64,000 bases of DNA. Source: Ascarosepion bandense. Lineage: Eukaryota > Mollusca > Cephalopoda > Sepiida > Sepiidae. The translations under genes were made by a program, and so were the position numbers. Under the pieces are notes generated by a model, which was given only the letters and a program-made list of their open reading frames with translations, was not told where the DNA came from and made no database searches. Shown in pieces: positions 34,206-45,283 of this stretch (position 1 is its first letter; each line of letters begins with the position of its first letter). The stretch spans positions 1,786,001-1,850,000 of the forward strand of contig JBBBDQ010001454.1 of assembly GCA_037127315.1 (NCBI GenBank), read 5' to 3'.

Positions 34206-34666
34206 CGTCTCTTTACAATTCTTTTAATTTCATTGATTTCAGCCTCTGTCAGTCGGTTATTACGAATAATGTACCTACGTACATTGGCTAATTTATTTTC
34301 GTCAATATACTTTCTATTTGCTTGATCAACTTTTTCACGCCAAATGTCATATGTTTGGCGAGTCACGTTTTTTTTAGGTTTGAGTAACGCTTCATGAAAT
34401 GCAGTCATAACGACTTTGTACTCCTCACGAGACCATTTTATTTTTTCTTTCTTTAAATATACGGTTGTAGATCTAGCTGGTGAATTTTCAGGACCATCGT
34501 TAGGATTATCCTGGTTGTGGGGACCTGAAGATCCATTCTTTGTGTAGGAGTTTGTTCCTATGGCAGATTTTTCGACCTCAGGTAGATTCCCTCCTGAAGG
34601 ACGGGCTCCCTGTTTATCCACTGGAAGAGCCATACTGGACTTTTTATTTCTATTTGTATTTTTCAT
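34190..34666 (-). pseudogene. Retrotransposon ORF part 1: N-terminal Myb-like segment
   Basis: Starts at an ATG at 34,666 ('MKNTNRNKK'); an earlier TTG in frame would add 14 residues. It is 158 residues long. The second half has 'KWSREEYKVVMTAFHEAL' followed by 'TYDIWREKV', the Trp/aromatic spacing of a Myb/SANT-like DNA-binding helix set, then a basic tail ending in a TGA. The next segment continues in another frame with an overlap, so a one-base change separates them. Role (inferred from the family): target or RNA binding. Confidence 0.7.
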
Positions 34667-34980
34667 GTTTTTCCCACGAGTGACGCACGGGTCCAAAAGT
34701 CCACCCAAAGTTGCCCGGCACGTTGGGTAACGGTCTTTTACAAACAGGGTCCCGAAGCCTGTAGGGGATCGTTTGTGACCTCATAACGCAGTAGCCATTC
34801 ACTCCTCGGCACGATTAACACCTTGAGTTGCGGCTTGTTGTTCGGAGTTTTCCTTCTCCTAAATGGGCTGCCAAGCAACATCTGACATAGACGCGATTGG
34901 AATTCAAGGAGAAAGACGCTGGTTAAAAACAAACCTTTGGCGTAGCAACGGCTCAACGAAACAACACATCAATACTAGAG

Positions 34981-35119
34981 TATTTTGTTAAAAAAAAAAA
35001 TTTATGAAATATCGACAGCTAAAGGAAATATAATACGGATGATTTTATTTAGGTTCATTTAAAGAGCAAATAGATAAATTAATTAAAATAAAACAGAATT
35101 TCATAAAAAAAAAATTTCG

Positions 35120-35181
<62 letters not shown>

Positions 35182-35309
35182 TCTTTTGATTTCTGTTATA
35201 TATACATTTCCTTCCAGGACCAAACCAGAGAAAAGGATTCATGAAAAAAAAAAAGCCATAAGATTACATACATTTTGCATAGATAACTCGTGATTATATA
35301 TTTTTGCTT
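34981..35309. other. AT-rich flank with (ATT)n
   Basis: It holds about 17 ATT units at 35,131-35,182 and A-runs. This is the 5' flank of the large retrotransposon; the array may mark the TAA-rich target, but ~150 bases separate it from the last sequence I can assign to the element. Confidence 0.5.
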
Positions 35310-35480
35310 GACCTTAAGGCTTGGGCTACCAGGAATCCTTTTAATGAGTGTATTGTAATCTTTTACAATCTGGAATATTTTACATCCACATCTGCAACAT
35401 TTTTGAGATTTTCACTTTAAGATCCTTGTAATTTGGTAGCTTTTTGAAGATCTTCACAGATACATTACAATCGGCAGGAT
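35310..35480 (-). pseudogene. RLE-type retrotransposon fragment (C-terminal)
   Basis: Minus-strand pieces 'ADCNVSVKIFKKLPNYKDLK' match the endonuclease-tail order of the complete element ('ADCNIAIKEFEKLSKYKDLE'). The 5' end of the fragment abuts an ATT run at 35,480-35,495. Degraded. Confidence 0.7.
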
Positions 35481-35489
35481 TATTATTAT

Positions 35490-36555
35490 TATTTATTTAT
35501 AAGTACGTTTGTACCATCTTAAGCCCAGACTGTGTTAAGCGTCCGAGAATGTATCAAAGAGAGAAGTACAGAGAGAATAAAAGGGGGATGGAGAGAAAGA
35601 GAGAGAGAGAGAGAGTGTGTGTGTGTGTGTGTGCGCGCGAGTGAGAGAGTGATAGAGAGAAAGAAAGAGTGAGATAAAAAGATAGTGCAAGACAGATAAA
35701 TATTGAAGGTAGGTTGTCATTTTAGATTAACATACTAGTTTCGTAGTGAGGGGTTACATTTTTCATCACTGAACGATCTGTTGACAAATTCAATCCTAAC
35801 TTCTTAGTGATCGATTAAAATTAAAATCTTTTGTTTTTTTTAATTTTATTATTGCAAATTTTGTTTCATTTCTTACATGTTCATTTCTTACATGTTTATT
35901 TAATTTGTACGGTTCGTAAAATCAGCTTTCATTACACAGTTTCGATCGACTTTAATTTGCCATATGACTTCTTTTATTTATTTAATTTTTAATATTTTTA
36001 AAATTACGTTTCCAATACTTCTTAATAGAAGACAGAGAGAGACTTCGCGGGCAGAAGAGCGATAAGCAACTCGTAACCTTAACAGAGCAAGATGAAAAAA
36101 CGGAGAAATCCTATGGAAGACCGAGATAGACAAGATTATCTTCAGAACAAGAGAAACATATATAAGGAAAGGATAAATAGTGTCAACAAAAAAAAAACAC
36201 AAGCAAAATTATTATCAGAAAATGAGGAACAGGGAAAACGGATGAAGAAATCTTATGAATAAAGAAATATTTGACTAACTTCAGAAAATGAGACATAGAG
36301 TTCTTAGAGAGAAGAATTATTTTGAATAGAGGTTAGTCTATAAGATACCATGGTGGCGAGTTGAATGTCAGTGCCATGAAACACTTAGATTCACACGAAA
36401 ACCGTTGAATGATTGCCAAAACGGAAAGGTATCCTGCTCATCTCAGACGATTATTTAACAGCGATGAACGTCAATAAACACATTTGAAGATGTACATTTG
36501 AAATAACAACTGTGCATTTTCATTGGCTTTGTTTGGAGAGTATATCACGCCTCCA
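35490..36555. other. Noncoding DNA with (AG)n(GT)n
   Basis: A compound (AG)n(GT)n(GC)n array lies at 35,594-35,660. No gene is recognised in the rest. Confidence 0.5.
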
Positions 36556-37285
36556 ACAGAACGATGTCTTTTCCCTTCAGATTACAAGGCCAAGTTTACC
36601 ATCATGCATATTATTTGAAACCAGTGGACAAGGAAGAAAGAAATCCTTATTGTCCTCTGGGTGCAAATGATATGAATGCTGGTAAACATTACTTTTTATA
36701 AACAACTCTACAGTGTCTTCCAAGACATTGATGCCGTTTAAAAGCTGTGGTTAAAGCAAATGAGAAGTTTTATTGAATAAATTTACTTTTTAGTATTTCA
36801 AGATATTTTTGTGGCATGTTAGTAAATATGTTTGTTAAAATGAGATGCCAGTGTTATTTTCACTTTTGCGTTATTTAGAAGACAATTTATCCACCGCACC
36901 CTGTATATGATAGACGCTCATTATCTGAAAATAGTCATTTCTTTCAGTCAGTATTTGAAATTATCTTGATTGTTATGGAAAACAATCCTTATGCAACAAT
37001 GTATCAAAATATGAGAACTCTAGGGTTACAAGAGGAGAATAGAGAAACCATAGAGAATGTACAATCAAGTAGAATTTTGATAAATCTTATTTCAGCTTCA
37101 GATACAAGATGATGCAAAAACCCCACCAAAAACAAAGTTGCAGCAAAATTAGTTGGGGAGGATGGAACACTTCCAGTTCATCGATATATTGTTGTTTATC
37201 TACAAGGACAGCAAAAACAGCAAAGACCTTGTCACCTGCAATCTGGATCACATGATTTAGCCAATATTATTTCCAAATAGAGTAC
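36556..37285 (+). pseudogene. Helitron relic, N-terminal helicase-like region
   Basis: Plus-strand blocks in mixed frames: 'FRLQGQVYHHAYYLKP' (about 36,575), 'NPYATMYQNMRTLG' (about 36,990) and 'LVGEDGTLPVHRYIVVY' (about 37,150-37,200). They match, in this order, the conserved blocks upstream of the Rep domain in animal Helitrons. About 250 bases without homology separate the first two. Stops and shifts are frequent. More of the element lies at 38.99-39.41 kb beyond two inserted repeats. Confidence 0.65.
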
Positions 37286-37440
37286 ATGGATGGCAAATAA
37301 ACCTGGAACTCGTCTAAAAACGCCAAACAAGAGTACGCAATAAAGTTACCATATAACAGCATTATAGTTATTGTTTGAAAATAATGAATAATTTTAGGCC
37401 ATACATCGTTTAAGGATATATCTGAGATTAGGTAATATTT

Positions 37441-37862
37441 ACAGTATTTACATTATTCGGACTATTGTCCTCATCTTTGTTACCATTTGTACGACGTTTC
37501 GGTCGTTGTACGCTCCGGCCTTGTTCAGGTGCTAGGAATTTCGAACCGAACCTTTTATTACAATTACTGGGGTATACGGACTCCATTCCTTTGCTTAGAG
37601 CCTCTTCTGGTAGACATGAGTTATTTTCCTCTAACCCTGTCAGTTACTTGTTCACCACTGCTGTAGCTTGGTGTTGAACTCACAATTCTTTGAGTTAATT
37701 TATAGGAACTAACCAACGTCTATATCCACTGGGCCAATGAAGCAAAGAAATGGAGTCCATATACCCCAGTGATTGTAATAAAGGGTTCGGTTCAAAATTC
37801 CTAGCACTTAAAAGAAGACCGCACAAAAATGAGGACAATAGTCCGAATAATGTAAATATCGT
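37441..37862. mobile_element. Foldback repeat element, copy 4
   Basis: The left end 'tttacattattcggactatt' and the right end (complement at 37,840-37,860) are inverted copies about 100 bp long; the right arm has an internal deletion. 'gggtatacggactccat' near 37,570 pairs with 'atggagtccatatacccc' near 37,750. The interior (37,620-37,735) matches copy 3. The element is inserted in a Helitron relic. Left-arm motif on the minus strand: CTGAACA, stem-loop, GAAACGTCGTAC. Confidence 0.85.
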
Positions 37863-37939
37863 TCCGGGAAGTTATTTCAAAAATATATATCTGATGTTTA
37901 TGTCAGAGGGGAAAGGTGCCGCCTAAAAATTATTAAGTT

Positions 37940-38215
37940 AATTCTGCAATGTAATCGGTCCTGACTTGGCATCTCGACATCAGTCACTTTCTCACCGACA
38001 TAACGTGGTTTCCCGCTTTTTAATCTACAAATATTTTCATGGTAACTGCTCTGATGAGTTGTTCCCTGGTGTCCCGTCCACGTGAATTTAAGCCTGCTGC
38101 AAGAATAGCATCTACTTTACACCCCTTTACCGTTGAAATAATTAAATTTGAGATTTCGCCACTTCTATTCAGACAGTTTCTTTTCTCGCAGTTTTAGCTT
38201 GTGGAAATTCCTTCC
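37940..38215 (+). pseudogene. LINE 3'-terminal fragment (family B)
   Basis: Plus-strand frame 'LASRHQ.SLSHRHNVVSRF' style followed by 'YKYFHG' and 'CSDELFPGVPSTW', a C-terminal jockey/CR1-like block. Same family as 13.39 and 17.65 kb but in the opposite orientation. Confidence 0.6.
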
Positions 38216-38989
38216 ATTTATTAAATCAAAAATTTAAATCCAATGTCAATTGCCATCTTCTATCTTCTTGAGTTACGTTCATCTTTTATAATTTCTTCAA
38301 TACCGCCTGTACCCAGTCTTTTCTCTCATTGTAACCCCTGCGTTCTGGCGGTGGTGCCAACTTGCTTGTGGTTGAGAGGAGTAAAAAATAAGAAAATGTT
38401 CTGTTTCTCAGGTTAGGGTGGCTTCATACTCTGGCGTCATGGATAATTTAGCAAGATATGACAATGGTGGCGGTCCCGGCGTTCCAGTGCTTTTATCATT
38501 TTCGTTTTCAGGAAACGGTAGAAAAACGCAACGGTAACACCAGGAAGTAATGGCAGTTATTTGCAAATACACTGAATCTGACTTATTATTTACTTATACA
38601 TGTAATCGAAAGTGTTAAGAAATAACTGACAAAATTGGACCATCAGAAAAACCTAGAAAAAAGATTCCTCAAAGCATTTATAATGCTCATAATCATATCA
38701 TGGGTATACCTGTAGCTCACGTACATGTAATTGAATTTTAAGAGACGGACCCTCCTCACATTTTTGTTAAAATTTTATTGATATAGGATATAGGAGCCTC
38801 TAGCACTAAAAATACCTAGTTCTTGAGGAACATACAGTGCTACCTTCTCTTGCGTGGCGAATGGTGAATGCCAGAAAGAGTTCTTGAAAGCATTTGAGAA
38901 GAATCTTTTGAAAACATTAGATTTTGCCGTTAGAAGACTTCATAACTGTGAAAACAAACACGTAGGAAATTATCATGTAGATAAGCAGT
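38216..38989. other. Unassigned sequence between Helitron relics
   Basis: It may contain heavily decayed Helitron Rep-domain sequence, judged only by its position between recognisable parts. No clear motif. Confidence 0.35.
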
Positions 38990-39410
38990 ATGTAGTGCTT
39001 TTCAGCAAGTAGCTTCTGAAAAGATATTAAGCTCATATTTTGGCCCTATGCTCTTTGTTAAAAAGCATGAGTATATATTCAGATATATATACGAAGGTAA
39101 TACGGCACAATGATGGGAATCAATAATCGAAAGACAATTGCAAATGAAGCAGGGGAAAAGAGGTAAGAATGATGAAATCGAGTAATTTGTATTATGCAGG
39201 TGTTTTACCTTTAGAAGTCATGCGGCGTCTCAAAGAACAAAATTACATGGTCAGTTCCATACAGTTTATCGTTTTGCAGTGCACTTATCTAGAGAACAAT
39301 ACATGTATTATCAAGAAGATCAGGAGGTGCTACCTGCTGGCCAAGCACAACAACATGACAAGCACTTAACTGTGTCTTATAATGAACACAGGCTTAGTTT
39401 ATGACGTTTT
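38990..39410 (+). pseudogene. Helitron relic, Rep-to-helicase region
   Basis: Plus-strand blocks 'MLFVKKHEYIFRYIYEGN' (about 39,045-39,100) and 'HTVYRFAVHLSREQYMYYQ' (about 39,250-39,310) match conserved Helitron blocks ('KYLFKYIYKGH' and 'YRLAVHLP..Q.VYF'). Stops interrupt the frames. Orientation and order agree with the relic at 36.56-37.29 kb, so both are probably one old insertion. Confidence 0.7.
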
Positions 39411-39674
39411 TGAAAATTGATTTTATATGCACGTATATACATACACACACATAATATCATAATTCCTGGTAAATAGGTTTGCATTCTGTGAAGCCAATGT
39501 GATTGTCCTCATATCTTCTTTTAACCTCGATCTCTTCAGCCACTGACAGGTATTGTATTTATCCTTTTTCGCAAATATACTGCTGAGTAAATATTAGCAA
39601 TGCAAAGCTTTTTCTTTTAAGATATTTTAAAAATTGTTTAACCCTTGTATCTTAGAATCCTTACTTTAGATCAG

Positions 39675-39791
39675 GATTACGGCCATATCACTTTAAAAGA
39701 CGGGTTTTTGTACAATCACCGAAGTTAGACAACGTCGAGCCTTGGCGTTATTTAGATGGGAGACCGGTTGGGAATATCAGGTACTGTACAA
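39675..39791 (+). pseudogene. 5S rRNA-derived sequence
   Basis: The ~117-base stretch matches 5S rRNA along its whole length: 5' 'ttacggccatatcac', middle 'caccgaagttagacaacgtc', the box C region 'gatgggagaccgg' intact, and 3' 'tgggaatatcaggtactgta'. The A-box region is altered and the terminal stem is degraded, so it is a pseudogene or the head of a 5S-derived SINE (SINE3-type) rather than a functional gene. Downstream sequence (39,792-39,830; 40,390-40,420) shares a 'caggagtt...cttgt' block. Confidence 0.75.
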
Positions 39792-40026
39792 CAGGAGTTC
39801 TTTGGACAAGAATAGAGGTTTATCTCTTGCTTCTTGTCCCGGATTGGGTTTCAAGTTAGTTCTAGAGTCTATTTTGAATCTATACTGCTAACGGCTCTGC
39901 TTAAACTATGAACTTTTATTTACAATTTTTTTTCTCAACAGGAGTAAGTACACTCCTGTGAAAATTCACTGAAATTTGATTATCCTTGAAAATATTGCGT
40001 CGTTTGTGATTGCATCAATTTTTATC

Positions 40027-40315
40027 ATGGCCAGACACAATAGTCTCGGCTGTCGATTAGTTCTCCTATGGCCATTGTCTGCGATGGGCGTTACTCCAAG
40101 GAAGCGTACGAAAATTGTAACGTTACACGAACACACTGGCAAGTCTTACAGAGAGATCGCGAATTTTTGTTGGTGTCAGTCTTGTCATTTCAAAAAGAAA
40201 CTGGATCTATCAGTTGAAAACGCAAAGAAGAATGCGATTGGAAGGGAAAAACAACACCAAGAGACGGTGAATACGTGATCAGGGAAAGTGTGAAAGATCC
40301 TAGGAAGACATTCTT
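40027..40315 (+). pseudogene. Tc1-like transposase fragment (N-terminal HTH)
   Basis: The frame 'PRKRTKIVTLHEHTGKSYRE' is the first helix-turn-helix of Tc1-like transposases. Downstream a second frame retains 'RESVKDPRK'. A frameshift after 'IANFC' and loss of the DDE domain make it a relic. It may be related to the transposase at 63.1-64.0 kb. Confidence 0.7.
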
Positions 40316-40498
40316 TGTTTTGTTTCAGTAAAATTTGCACGCCGGTGTAGATTTGCCTGTCCCTCGGTTCACATTCCTTTCTAGTCTTTTGAACAGGAGT
40401 TAAGTTTATCCCTTGTTTCCTGTCTTTTCATTCGTTCTTATATTCCAGTAGCTCCTTGTCTTGCTTGTAGTAAAGTGACGACTAAAACAAGAACTTTC

Positions 40499-40531
<33 letters not shown>

Positions 40532-40694
40532 ACAAAAGGTTTGACATTGTTCTTCCAATATTTTGCAACACTTCAACGAGTTAAGAAACGTAAAAAAAGA
40601 AAATATAGTTTTTCAGTCAGATTAAGATACAGCATTAAGCATTGTTCCACAATTGTTAAATACTGTTGTCAAATCGTGCTCTTTAAATATCAGT
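40316..40694. other. Noncoding DNA with (TTA)n
   Basis: About 10 TTA units at 40,500-40,531; otherwise nothing recognised. Confidence 0.4.
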
Positions 40695-41400
40695 ATTAAC
40701 TTTTCTTTGTATGACCTACCTAAGAATAGACTCAGATCATCTGTGAATATCTTTGCCGATGATACGACGATATACGGTTGCATCTCAAAGATTCCTCATC
40801 CGATCCAGCCCTAACCTCTCAGTGAAGGGGGGACGTTGGTTACATGCAATGCCTTGAAAACAAACGAATGGATTTCCTCTCGTGAAGGCTCCATGTCTTA
40901 AACCTGAAATTTCTTTACCTGAAATTCGTATACACAATGTATCGTTAGAGATTCAAGATGAACCGCTCTAGAAACTACCTGACTTCTCACGCTATCATTT
41001 AACTTTATAAGGGCCAAATTAAGCTTAAAATGAAGCTCTGTTTTCATATATGGGTAGGAGATTCTCAGTTCTCACTTTCCATTCCTGATTGACTCTAAAA
41101 GCGTCTTTGAGTTTTTGTAGATAACAAATTATTTCCCATCCTCCTATTTCGTCCTCACAGGTGAGATGTGGCAGCAAACATCTCACTAGTCTGTAGCCAT
41201 TTGCTCAGACGAACTAGTCCCGGCATTTCACGTCTAAGAACCGCCATGCTACTCATATTGTAGCAAGCCGCCACATTCCCTCCGTATTTTATTGATGAGA
41301 AGTAAGTAACTAGAACAGCTTCTTGTGAACATAATCGACTGCCAAAAGGATGTTTCTTCAATCTTAACCTGTTCAAGAATAGAGTTATTTTTCCCTCTTA
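40695..41400 (+). pseudogene. Decayed LINE reverse transcriptase fragment
   Basis: Plus strand: 'FADDTTIYGC' near 40,750 is the catalytic [FY]xDD box of a jockey/CR1-like reverse transcriptase. It is followed by 'TNEWISSREG' and later 'TGEMWQQTSH' (about 41,160), which follow it in such elements. Frames are broken. It may belong to the same family (B) as the 3' fragments at 13.4, 17.7 and 37.9 kb. Confidence 0.55.
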
Positions 41401-41677
41401 ACTATATAACTTACTCCTTAATTTAACCCCTACTTCAATTGCCCCTGGGTCTTGTACGTAGTGAACCTTATCGTAAAAAAGAAATATTCATAAATCTGTT
41501 GTTCAATCATAATGTAGTCAAGAGCGCTAGTCTAGTGTTAATCGTTATGTTCCACTTCTATCCGCATAAACTACCTCTAATCGTAACCCTCTACCTCGAG
41601 TTGTTCTTGGCACTTGGATATGATCTAAAGTAAAGTTTCTCATGGAAAAATGTGGTGCAGCTTCTTTTAGCAACAGT

Positions 41678-41909
41678 CTTGCATTCAGTTACGCGCAAAT
41701 ACTCTTGCGAAAAGGTATTAATCTGTCTCTTCCCTCTAGTTATGGGTTAAATGACAGGACAGATTGGGTTCTATAGCCTTGGTTGACAACCAGTCTCCCA
41801 CAGAAATCAATGGCAACTTACTGCGGGAAAATCTTCTGCTCAGTCAGTCATGTCTCTTTCGGGACATGATCGCCCAAGCGTGTATCACGTATGGCATTTA
41901 ACTGACTAA
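41678..41909 (+). mobile_element. tRNA-derived SINE (family 1), headless
   Basis: It begins at 'cttgcattcagttacgcgca', so the A and B boxes are missing. Body and tail ('gggttctatagccttggttg', 'cgtgtatcacgtatggca') are well kept. A 5'-truncated copy of this kind should not drive its own transcription. Confidence 0.8.
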
Positions 41910-42715
41910 GTTTATCATGAAGCGAAAAGAATATGAATTAAATAAAGGAAGAAGAAGACATTGCTTATGAAGTAAAATATTTCGGAACATGAAAGTGTGA
42001 GTCTCTTCCATAATCAAGATACCAAGGGGTGTAATAGGCAGGAGATCAGAGAAACAACGAAAACTATTCAAACAGATGCACAGTTGATACCACTGGGCAA
42101 TTGTTGTAGATGAAGAGGAAATTGATTCACTCGACCGAAGCCGACAAACATTACAATTCTCGAGAGTGAGTAAAATTATAATAATATTATAAAGGCAATA
42201 ATGCAAATAACATAAAATTATGTTATATTGCTTATCATGCGCTAAAGTCGATGTGTGTGGTGTTTCTCTCTCTCTCCCCCCCCTGTGTGTGTGTGTTTGT
42301 GTGTGTGTGATTTGGTCGGCCAAGGCGGATTTAAGTGAAAACAGCTGTAATATCAGGAAAACTGAATTCCTCACTCAACCATCTGAGAAGCAAAGTCAAT
42401 AAAGAGATACTATTTTTGAAGCGAGAACCTCTTCTAACGGCTTTCAGTGTTGAATTATTCAAGAAGCTTACAATTTCACGTATTCATCGCCTTTGATGTA
42501 AAAGTGTAGTGCATCAAAGTTTCTTTCCATATGAAATCATCAATCAGGAATACAACAAAGCTAAACGAGACAACTGCGATTTCTGAAATTACTGTGGGCA
42601 TTAACAGTGTTGATCATTAAGAATTACAATCACCGGGACTGTCTAAATAAATTAGTGCTGAATTAATTAACAGTTCACGTGTTAGTAATACTATCACCAC
42701 AGGCACATCTTTGTG

Positions 42716-42772
<57 letters not shown>

Positions 42773-42846
42773 AATTATATAAAAATGTTTATATAAAAAA
42801 TGCCAGGGCACTCAAAATTGTAAAACCTTCGATCCTCTTCACCTGG

Positions 42847-42924
<78 letters not shown>

Positions 42925-43399
42925 CAAGTCCTTAAATAAGTTATTGGTGATTTTTCATGAAAAAAATATTTTATTTACAAAACTTAATAAGAAGCATATC
43001 ACTAAAAATCTTAACCATTACTAGCCACTACTTTTACCCATCTTTCTGGCAGCATTTGAATTCCACATCGTTAAAACAGCACGTATTTTGAAGTTTTGCT
43101 TTTGTTATCATGGGACGGACTTGTATTAGTGTTGGATTTATTTTTGCTGTGTATTTTTAATATTTTAGTGTTATGCATTTTGATTATTTTTTCTAGAATA
43201 CTGGAACAGCTTAATTTTATGGTAATTTTATTAAAGGTTTCGCTTAGAGGGTTATTTTTTGGGAAAGTGCTTCCCTACTAATTTAAGAAATTTATGTCCC
43301 AGCTTGATATTCACAGCTCTATACATCATATATCGAGCACTGTTTGAAATTAATGTTTTGGACGGAAAATTTTTTTTTCTTTTTTCTCTCCTCATTCTA

Positions 43400-43450
<51 letters not shown>

Positions 43451-43630
43451 AATGTTTGTTACAATGGTTTATAAAAGCATAGTATCACTACACAAACATT
43501 TTCGAGTTTTTATATATCTATATATAAGCAAATAATTAAATAGCGTTTCTATATATCTCTTGTACACCTTCATAGTTTCATGCGGTTAAAAACGATATCG
43601 TTATGGTCTATTGTTTGTTAAAGTCTAAAG
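41910..43630. other. Noncoding DNA with (AT)n arrays
   Basis: (AT)n at 42,718-42,767, 42,848-42,924 and 43,402-43,448; a GT-rich stretch at 42,280-42,310. No gene recognised. Confidence 0.6.
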
Positions 43631-43722
43631 TATGGTGTCATCAGTGACGATCGAACTCACTATTCAGTCGCAATTATTCTAGCGAAACATCTTGTTTAGT
43701 ATTACACCACGTCGAGGTGCTC
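43631..43722 (-). mobile_element. tRNA-derived SINE (family 2)
   Basis: Minus strand: head 'cgacgtggtgtaatacta' and B-box region 'gagttcgatcgtcactga'. Same family as 19.99 kb; the copy is short and diverged. Confidence 0.6.
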
Positions 43723-43874
43723 CTGTTGTATTTGTGGTCCGGGGCATGGGATTTTTAACACACTGCTACCCCGTACTCCATCTTTGAATTTATCACATAT
43801 TTATTCCAGTCGCTTGTATTTAAATTGTCTATACTGATCTAATGGCGCTAAACAATATTACAACTCAACATTAT

Positions 43875-43902
43875 ATATATGTGTGTGTGTATTCACACAC
43901 TG

Positions 43903-43964
<62 letters not shown>
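43875..43964. repeat. (AT)n microsatellite with GT flank
   Basis: A short AT/GT block followed by about 28 AT units. Confidence 0.9.
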
Positions 43965-43967
<3 letters not shown>

Positions 43968-44444
43968 TAATAGTGCACATTATGTTTATTAGTATTTTCG
44001 AGTACGCAGGCCAGTAGATGAAAATAAATAATATTTAAAATAAAAGAAGAATCTTTTCAAATACTGCTATCCACTAAAACTAACGTTTGAAGTAAAGTAT
44101 TTGAATATTGATTATTTATGTTCAATGTAAATATGATAAAAACAAAAAACAACTACAAAAAATACGGCACACTGTACCGACGTCACAACTCTCTTTGCCT
44201 ACGTCCCAACACTCACCTATACTGATGGTTTCTTAAGATAGTTTAAAGTTTAAACCATATTTCTTCCGATATATATGTATATATATATAATTAACGAAAC
44301 CGATAATTTGAAATTATTTGTTTGAACATTATTTTTGATCGATACTCGTATTTAAGTAGATATTTTGTTTATAATCAAACAGTATTTATATATTTATTTC
44401 TACCGTCCTGATTATTTATAATAAATGTTTGCAACGAAAATGTG
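43965..44444. other. Noncoding DNA
   Basis: Nothing recognised. Confidence 0.4.
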
Positions 44445-44539
44445 TGTCATTTGTCAAGATTCGAACCTGCAACCCCTATCCACATAGGGGAAACCACTAA
44501 GTGATCTGGCGCGTCATAGACCTCTCGACCACGAATGAC
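44445..44539 (-). tRNA. Type II (Ser/Leu-like) tRNA-like sequence
   Basis: Minus strand: 'TCATTCG' pairs with 'CAAATGA' (6 of 7) as an acceptor stem, GTC/GAC forms a D stem, 'GGTTCGAAT' is a T loop, and there is a long variable arm with a 7-bp stem (CCCCTAT/ATAGGGG). The anticodon stem is poor, and the loop would read CAC, which does not match a Ser/Leu identity. No CCA or clear terminator. A tRNA pseudogene or SINE head is more likely than a working tRNA. Confidence 0.35.
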
Positions 44540-44544
44540 GATCA

Positions 44545-44906
44545 CGCTAAACGAAGTAAAAATTAAGCCTATAACATTTCAGAGTAGACATGATCGTTAC
44601 TATGAATTCGAAAATTTTGTTAACGCTCTATCTGTACCTCGATATCGAGCACTCTACAACACAAACCTTCTTACCAAAATATCTTTTTATCAGTAAACCA
44701 CAAAAAAAAAAAAACAATTTTGGGATTAAATATCATTACAACTCAATGCTATACGTTTGATTATGTATTGTTTTCCTCTCAATATTTCATACTTCTCTGC
44801 ATCATATCAATTTAGCTCTCTATTTTTATTCATTTAATATATTTCTATTAATTAAATCAATTTTTTGGGGGGATTATCCTTTTGTTTTTACAGGTTTGTC
44901 ATTTTG

Positions 44907-44951
<45 letters not shown>

Positions 44952-45054
44952 TAACCTACTGAATTAGAATATTTAAAAGCTCTGCATTAGAAATGTATTC
45001 AGCGCTTTTTGATACAACTCCTTAATAGTCTAATTTGATACTGACCAATAACGG

Positions 45055-45107
<53 letters not shown>

Positions 45108-45283
45108 CGCTGAATACATCATATATTTACGCTCTCACACCTGATTGAGCATTCTAGAAGAATGGTAGATTTTGAATAAACAGTAGCTACTCTAGTATCT
45201 ACGCATCGTTTATTCAGTAACGAATTAGAACACTCTCACTACTGCTGTTTGAATACATGATATATCACACGCTAAAAGTCTGT
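44545..45283. other. Noncoding DNA with two (AT)n arrays
   Basis: (AT)n at 44,910-44,949 and 45,059-45,104. A perfect 15-bp inverted repeat ('atgtattcagcgctt', 44,993-45,007, against 45,105-45,119) spans the second array. Confidence 0.6.

Larger units (their letters stand above)
30830..34980 (-). mobile_element. Near-complete RLE-type non-LTR retrotransposon (R4/Dong-like)
   Basis: One element in order 5'-to-3' on the minus strand: 5' UTR (about 34,980-34,667), N-terminal Myb-like domain, basic coiled region, reverse transcriptase with YMDD, CCHC finger, PD-(D/E)XK-type endonuclease, 3' UTR and a short AAT tail (about 30,829-30,840). The coding region would span ~3.7 kb, the usual size for a single-ORF R4-clade element. 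It is broken by two single-base frame changes and one in-frame TGA. Known relatives such as Dong insert in TAA repeats, which fits the triplet arrays at the ends of copies here. The exact 5' border is uncertain. Confidence 0.85.
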
